Both the position numbers and the translations under genes were made by a program. A DNA stretch of 64,000 bases from assembly GCA_001986395.2 (NCBI GenBank), contig MQVO02000001.1, positions 1,798,001 to 1,862,000 on the forward strand, in the 5' to 3' direction. Position 1 is the stretch's first letter; every line of letters starts with the position of its first letter. This DNA comes from Irpex lacteus (Eukaryota; Basidiomycota; Agaricomycetes; Polyporales; Irpicaceae). Positions 59,624 to 64,000 of the stretch are shown here, piece by piece. Under the pieces are notes generated by a model. That model saw nothing but the letters and a program-made list of their open reading frames with translations, made no database searches and was not told the DNA's origin.

Positions 59624-62600
59624 ATGACAACTATAGCCAGTCCCGCTGGTGACCCTACTGGTAATGAGCCCCCCATAGATCTCGCTGCCCAAGAAGACTC
59701 ACTTCCCCGGGACGAAGAATTCCTTCGTCGACTCCTCATAGGCCCAGCGGAGCTGCTGGACCCTCACATCCGTCGTTTACAAGATGGAATGACAGTAGCT
59801 GATCTTCTGCAGTTGCTCTTGCCAGCCGTAGGACACCCTTCCGAGTCTTTAGACTCTCCGACTACCGTCGGTCCTGCCTTCACGGAGGATGCTGCCATCT
59901 TTGCCGAGCTTTATTGGGCCCGTCTGTTGGCTGTTCCCCTGCCGTCTTCACAAGTTGTCACAGACCTACTACTTCGTAATGTGGATGCGTGGAAACAGGG
60001 CGCGCGCTCCGTCACATACTACGGCACGCCTTTTCCTTTTGCTGTCTTAACTTGCTGGGACGTCATTCACAAAGCTCATGCATCTGTTGACGGGTGGCGG
60101 AACAGTCTTCGTTGGGCTGCCAGAGTTCAGCAACGTGCACTGGCTCCTGGCACGCTACCCGCTGCTATTGGCACCTTTATTGACGACACGGCGGAGCTCG
60201 CTAATAGTCTGCGCTGGAATGGCTCAACAGTTCTCGAAGACATCCACATCGACAACAAAGACCTGGCGGACTTACTGTCAGACGAATGGACTTCACAGGA
60301 TCATATTAACCTGTTTCTTGCTGTCCTCCGCTATGATATCGATCACCGAGCAGACGATTCCCCCGATATCGCCCCGGCTCTTCTCCCAAACCGACTTCTT
60401 CACGTCGAAGGCTGCACACAGATTCTCCTCCTATACCGTGACCTTGACTACATCGACAATCGTTCCACTCACTACCTCCATGTCCTGGGTGATGATATTG
60501 CTGCGGGCCGGGTTAGCATGCTCGGTGGGATCTTTCATGTCGAGGGTAACCACTGGGTTGCGGCTATTGTCGATGCTCCTGCGCGCCGCATCCTGTTCGC
60601 CAATTCGCTCGCTTCGGGCAGAGCACCATCGGCCTCGCCAGTTGTCTTGGCCTTGACATGGTATCTGGGGCAGCACGGACTCACTGGTTTCACCGTGAGC
60701 AACTTGGACATCACCGCACAGCAGGATGGCTTTTCCTGTGGCATACTCAGCTTCTCCTCCCTGGCTCATCACTTCCTTCCTGATCAGTATCGCCTTCTAC
60801 CCCCGGGCCGTGTGCCAGCGACTCTTGCGCGCATGGCCCTTTTTCATCGCATTATTGCTTTAAGCACGAGAACTGCTGATCGCTTCCCAGCCGTGTGGGA
60901 TCTTGCGGCGACGAGCAGTCCTCCGGAACCACCCAAACCAGCTCAGCTTACTATACCTGGAATGTTCACTGGGAACTCACGGAAACGTACTCGCTCAGAT
61001 GAGCGAAGTGAGCATGCGAGCTCCTCTGACGACGCTGAGAAACCTGGTGTCTCCGACTCCGACTCTGACTCAAACTCTGCTCAGAGTGATGCGAGTTTCT
61101 TCACAAAACTCCTGCTGACGAAGAATGAACGAGAGGGGAAGTCGAAGAAGAAGTCAAAGAAGGGGTCCAAGCGGAGGTCGGCGGCGACGAAGAAGAGGAA
61201 GGGTAGTGGTGTCTCGGTTCTTCCTGAAGTCGGATTAAAGCCAAAACCCAAAGTAAGCTTGTTACAAGATCGATGAAGGGAGATAATGCTGACCGTGAGC
61301 GTACCTATGAATATAGCATGACGGGGAGGCTCGTCGTGGCGGACCAGGTCGGTCAGTCGACGAGTTGCTCGAGAAGCTGACCGTCTTCGCCGATACGAAC
61401 AGCAACGGACAACGTCAGTACACCTGCATCGGGAAAGGCTGCTCAAAGCGGTGGAGCGGACGTACCTTGAAGCGTGTACTTCCTCATGCGAGGGACTGCA
61501 TGTACCTACCTTCCCAACTAAAGCTCGAGGTGATGAAGACTCTTGCTGCGAAGTCAACTGGGTCTCAGCTCCAGCACACGGATGAGAATACCAGCGTACC
61601 GGTACCCAGCACTGGCATCATTTCCGTTACGGTTCGGCCTCAGCCCATCAGAGCTGGAGATCCTGTACAACCGCAGACGACTGGCAGTCTTCTTCACTAC
61701 GCTCAAGGAACCGGTCGTCAGAACTTGAAGATCCGAGGCGATCACGCTACGATGCGCTTATTAGTTGCAGCAGGCTTACCTCCGGGAATCCTAGACTATC
61801 CGGAATGGAAGCAGCTGTGCGCCGTACTCAACGCTGCCTACCAACCTCTGAACAGGACTATGTTCAAGGACGTCATTCTACCAGCTGAGCAAGCACACGT
61901 TCAGAGTCAACAACTCGAGCTTCTCCGGACTCAGCGCTATCTCACTATCACCTACGACGGAGGCACCACGCGGCGACACGACGGTCACTACACTATTCAC
62001 GTATGCACACCCAGTGGCCAGGACTTCTTCGTCGAGATGATCAACGGCCGTGGTGTATCGCACACCGCAGATTGGATATTTGAGCATCTTGCACAGGTAT
62101 GTGAATTCCAATCATCAGTCTTCGAGCGATGGTAATCATGATGTCTGTTTCTATGCAGGTTATGTCACGCATCGGTCCTGCCCGGTTCGCAGCCGCAGCC
62201 TCTGACAGCACTGGGAACACCAAGAAGGCCAGACGTCTACTCGTTGCCAAGTTTCCTACCTTGGTCAACTGCCCTGACGTTGCTCACCACTTCAATAACA
62301 CGATCAAGAACATCTCAAACTTGGAGTTCTTCCAGCCGGTGAGGCCTGTTCGTCCTATCACTAGGCGCAATACATTGTAACATATGACTATTATATTAGT
62401 TTATGAAAGTACTTCGGAAGCTAGTTGCCCACTTCAGTCACGCTGCTCACGACAACGTGCAGCTGGACGAATTGCGTGCGAAGAAAGGTATCGGGCGTGG
62501 TCTTGAGAGTATCGGGAACACCCGATTCGCGACGTTCACCTGGTCGGCATTGTCAGTCAGGCGTTGTCTTGACTGTCTGTATGAATTGGCAGAAACAGAG

Positions 62601-64000
62601 ATGATTGATCTAGGGGTACGTACTCCGCATTAACAAACGTATCTATGAGAAAACTGAGCGCTCTTTGGTAGACATCTTTGACACCTCACTTCCGCCGCAA
62701 CTCCCGCCGTGCTCGAGAATTTCGTCTCAATCTCGACATCTACATCGCAGTTACGGAACCGATTGCCCGCTCAATTGAGTGTATCGAGGCTGTACGTTCA
62801 AATCCATGTGACGTATTTGTCTTCTGGGCAGCGTGCGTGGCGATGATTAGGGAAGCTCTGACCGACGAAGATCTCGAAATTCCCCCGGAGGTATGCGCTC
62901 AAATACGTCTAATTGTCAACAGTCGATGGCGTGAGATGTTCAAGGACAACGATCTCTACCTCACGGCATTCTACCTGAATCCCTGTAAGTTTTGTTTTCT
63001 CGTTCTAACAGAGAAGCTGCGGCAGCAACTAATTTGGGGTTTTTGCCAGTGTACCTCAAATCTGACATACTACGAAGTCCGAATCCGATTGCTCTCACTA
63101 TTACAATTCCGGGTACTAGTGGTTCGTCATCCGCAGACCAGGTTCCTGCGGGAATTAGCCACCCGCAGACGTATCTGAAGGTTGCAAAGTACCTCAACAA
63201 CATGGCTATTGCCGAGATTCTACATGGCGACAACCCGGACTTCACCAAATGGGCAAACAAAGCAGAAGAGTTCAAGCAGGAATTTAACGAGCAGCTCAAA
63301 ACGTACGCCTTGGGCTTGTTTCCTTATCGCGGGATCCGACCGCGTCCAAACGAGAGCATGTTGCTGTATTGGCATCGCCTCCGAGGTGCACAAGGTGCAG
63401 ATATCATAGCGGTAAGAAACCGAGTTTTATGGACAAGCCTTGCTTTTGATCAAACGCTAACGTACTATTAGGAGCTCGCTATCAAAATCTATTCCATACG
63501 ACCGCACTCAATGGCGGACGAGCGCACGGCATCCGTCATCACTTGGCTTAACTCACCACGACGTTCGCGGATGCTCATCTCTACCCTGTTTGCACAAGCG
63601 CAGGTCCGTCAGTGGTATGAAAATAAGAAGAAGGTATGTCATTACATCGTAATACCCAGGTAGTATTGACTTACTAGTGCCTGTTTAGGACATTTCGCAG
63701 CTGACAGCTCCGACTCTCAAGTTCTATGACCTCAAGAGCCTCTTATTTTCGCGGCCTATTGACAGCAGCGAAGGTGCTTTCTCAGATGCCGAGGACGACG
63801 ACTCAAGTGACGTAACCTCTTCCGCCAACACTGCTCAAGCCGAGTCTGACGACGTGCCCATTCTTGAGCCGACTATCGAGAACACAGCCGCGTTCGACGC
63901 GGAGCAGAACTCTGAGCTCAATCTTAGTTCGGGAACACTGCGCGATGCTCTGGCAGCGTCTGCACCTCTTACGGAAGGTGCTTCTCAGAACCCTGCAGTT
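59624..64000 (+). CDS. Ulp1/C48-like protease fused to DUF659/hAT transposase, 3' end cut
   Basis: Eight exons (59624-61252, 61317-62096, 62159-62338, 62400-62615, 62672-62984, 63050-63411, 63472-63633, 63689->64000) keep one open frame for 1,318 codons with consistent phases. Residues about 230-420 form a Ulp1-type cysteine-protease domain with H310 (GNHWVA), N327 (FANS), Q366 and C372 (DGFSCGI). A Lys/Ser-rich linker follows. A BED-like finger has C580-x4-C585-x14-H600-x3-C604. The DUF659/hAT core shows D757 (TYDGGT), D819 (SDSTGN) and C841-x4-HH. Exon 7 carries the hAT dimerisation segment (ERTASVITWLN). The chain continues past the window. The start is the first ATG after a TATA box. The alternative is two genes with a chance splice between them at 61253-61316; the in-frame GTAAGC...TATAG junction argues against this. 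Confidence 0.8.

Larger units (their letters stand above)
59063..64000 (+). mobile_element. hAT-type DNA transposon, right end outside window
   Basis: The element contains one large gene (Ulp1-like protease plus hAT transposase). The proposed left end is TAGTGTTGGGCC at 59063, which fits the hAT terminal rule 5'-YARNG. The eight bases just before it (AGTGCGTG, 59055-59062) would be the target duplication. Four copies of GTAAATAA (three direct, one inverted) lie within 38-116 bp of that end, as expected for subterminal transposase-binding sites. The right end and second target copy are beyond base 64000, so the boundary is unproved. Confidence 0.55.

Noticed and set aside
1..64000. CRISPR array, bacterial operons or riboswitches
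   Set aside because: The window is intron-rich fungal nuclear DNA; no regularly spaced repeats of that kind were seen.

Overview
The window looks like nuclear DNA of a filamentous basidiomycete, most likely an Agaricomycete. Genes are dense and on both strands. They are split by many very short introns (about 44-85 nt) with GTRNGT donors and CTRAC-like branch sites. The families present also fit: GH71 alpha-1,3-glucanase, a PriA-like secreted Cys-rich protein, F-box and BTB/POZ expansions, and a DUF659-type hAT transposase. No species can be named from the sequence alone.

Left part (1-19.8 kb) is mostly housekeeping. It holds the 3' nine tenths of a SEN1-type RNA/DNA helicase (+), a GH71 glucanase (-), a RING-finger protein (+), a PP2C phosphatase whose first coding exon is only the ATG (+), a NUDCD1-like CS-domain protein (-), and a Ser/Pro-rich nuclear protein with a short Scm3-like segment (-). 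A stretch of about 2.9 kb without a recognisable gene follows.

Middle (22.7-41 kb): two related proteins with a C-terminal HIT/MYND-like zinc finger (+, +), tubulin-folding cofactor D (-, about 19 exons), a PriA-like secreted protein (+), BUD22 (+), a PA-TM-RING ubiquitin ligase (-), and V-ATPase subunit B (+). The last two are head to head and share a 272-bp promoter region.

Right part (43.5-64 kb): a TCP11/Sok1-family protein (+), a small single-pass membrane protein (+), an F-box protein (-), a DHA2-like MFS transporter (+), and two tandem BTB/POZ genes plus a fragment of a third (-). A DNA transposon then runs off the right edge.

The transposon is the most unusual item. Eight exons keep one reading frame for at least 1,318 codons. 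They join an N-terminal Ulp1/C48-like cysteine-protease domain, a BED-like zinc finger, a DUF659/hAT transposase core and an hAT dimerisation segment. A candidate left terminus (TAGTG..., fitting the hAT YARNG rule) with clustered GTAAATAA subterminal motifs lies 561 bp upstream of the start codon and 118 bp upstream of a BTB gene.

Exon borders were placed by hand from splice signals and reading phase. Where a total length is quoted, the exon lengths sum to a multiple of three.
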